Assembly: GCA_937952085.1 (NCBI GenBank)
Contig: CALFYQ010000455.1
Coordinates: 1-5,951, forward strand
Length of the DNA: 5,951 bases
From: an uncultured Paracoccaceae bacterium
GTDB taxonomy: Bacteria > Pseudomonadota > Alphaproteobacteria > Rhodobacterales > Rhodobacteraceae
Direction of reading: 5' to 3'
Shown here: piece by piece, positions 5,863-5,951 of the stretch
How positions within the stretch are numbered: the first letter of the stretch is position 1
Layout: every line of letters begins with the position of its first letter
Notes under the pieces: model-generated
Database searches by the model: none
What the model was told of the DNA's origin: nothing
The model's input: only the letters and a program-made list of their open reading frames with translations
Translations under genes and position numbers: made by a program

Positions 5863-5951
5863 GGCGCGCCGCCGCCTCGCGGCCGAAGGCCGGCGCCGCG
5901 ATGCCGAGCGCCTCGAGCGCGGTGGCGGCGATATCCGCGGCGGAGAGGCCG
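5855..5951 (-). CDS. dxs: Partial CDS, probable C-terminus of 1-deoxy-D-xylulose-5-phosphate synthase (Dxs)
   Basis: Reading the minus strand from the right edge gives a 31-residue open frame ending in TGA at 5857-5855. Its start is outside the window. The peptide GLSAADIAATALEALG followed by an Ala/Arg-rich tail resembles the end of alphaproteobacterial Dxs, where a final helix follows 'GL(S/T/N)A..I'. Dxs condenses pyruvate and glyceraldehyde-3-phosphate in the first step of the MEP isoprenoid pathway, which supplies geranylgeranyl diphosphate for BchG and carotenoids. A dxs next to a photosynthesis gene cluster makes sense. The call rests on a short, low-complexity tail plus context, so another enzyme cannot be excluded. 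Confidence 0.5.
   Translation of the reverse strand, partial: GLSAADIAATALEALGIAAPAFGREAAARPA

Noticed and set aside
1..5951. CRISPR array, tRNA/rRNA, insertion sequence or attachment site
   Set aside because: No direct-repeat arrays, RNA gene signatures, transposase frames or terminal inverted repeats were seen; nearly all of the window is explained by conserved genes.

Overview
The window is part of an aerobically repressed photosynthesis gene cluster from a high-GC purple or aerobic anoxygenic phototroph. It most likely comes from the Rhodobacterales (Rhodobacter/Rhodovulum/Roseobacter type). The assignment rests on the adjacent regulator pair ppaA/aerR and ppsR/crtJ, on the bchG - PucC-family - bchP order, on strong GC bias at third codon positions, and on TGT-N12-ACA operators. 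The exact genus cannot be fixed from the sequence alone.

Layout: positions 1-132 are a leader carrying a perfect PpsR/CrtJ palindrome (7-24) and a strong ribosome binding site. Next come ppaA (133-951), a predicted B12-binding light-responsive antirepressor, and ppsR (965-2359), the PAS/Fis-HTH redox repressor of photosynthesis genes, separated by 13 bp. A 96-bp gap follows (2360-2455). It holds a GC-rich hairpin and a second perfect PpsR palindrome (2435-2452) ending three bases before the bchG ATG. bchG (2456-3358), a PucC/BCH2-type membrane transporter-like gene (3355-4647) and bchP (4650-5831) form a tight operon with ATGA-type junctions. A convergent reading frame on the minus strand (5855-5951) enters from the right edge and looks like the C-terminal tail of 1-deoxy-D-xylulose-5-phosphate synthase (dxs).

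How they fit together: Dxs (if correct) feeds the isoprenoid pathway that yields geranylgeranyl diphosphate. BchG attaches that tail to bacteriochlorophyllide a, BchP reduces it to phytyl, and the PucC-family protein probably helps pigment-protein assembly in the membrane. PpsR represses such genes under oxygen or light, and PpaA/AerR modulates PpsR. Both transcription units carry a PpsR box at the 5' end, so the regulator operon is probably autoregulated and bchG-bch2-bchP is a direct target.

No wholly unknown system was found. The most interesting structure is at the bchG start. There the PpsR palindrome is followed, at exactly 8 bp, by another TGTCAA half-site inside the coding sequence. 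This creates an inverted repeat with the start codon in its loop.
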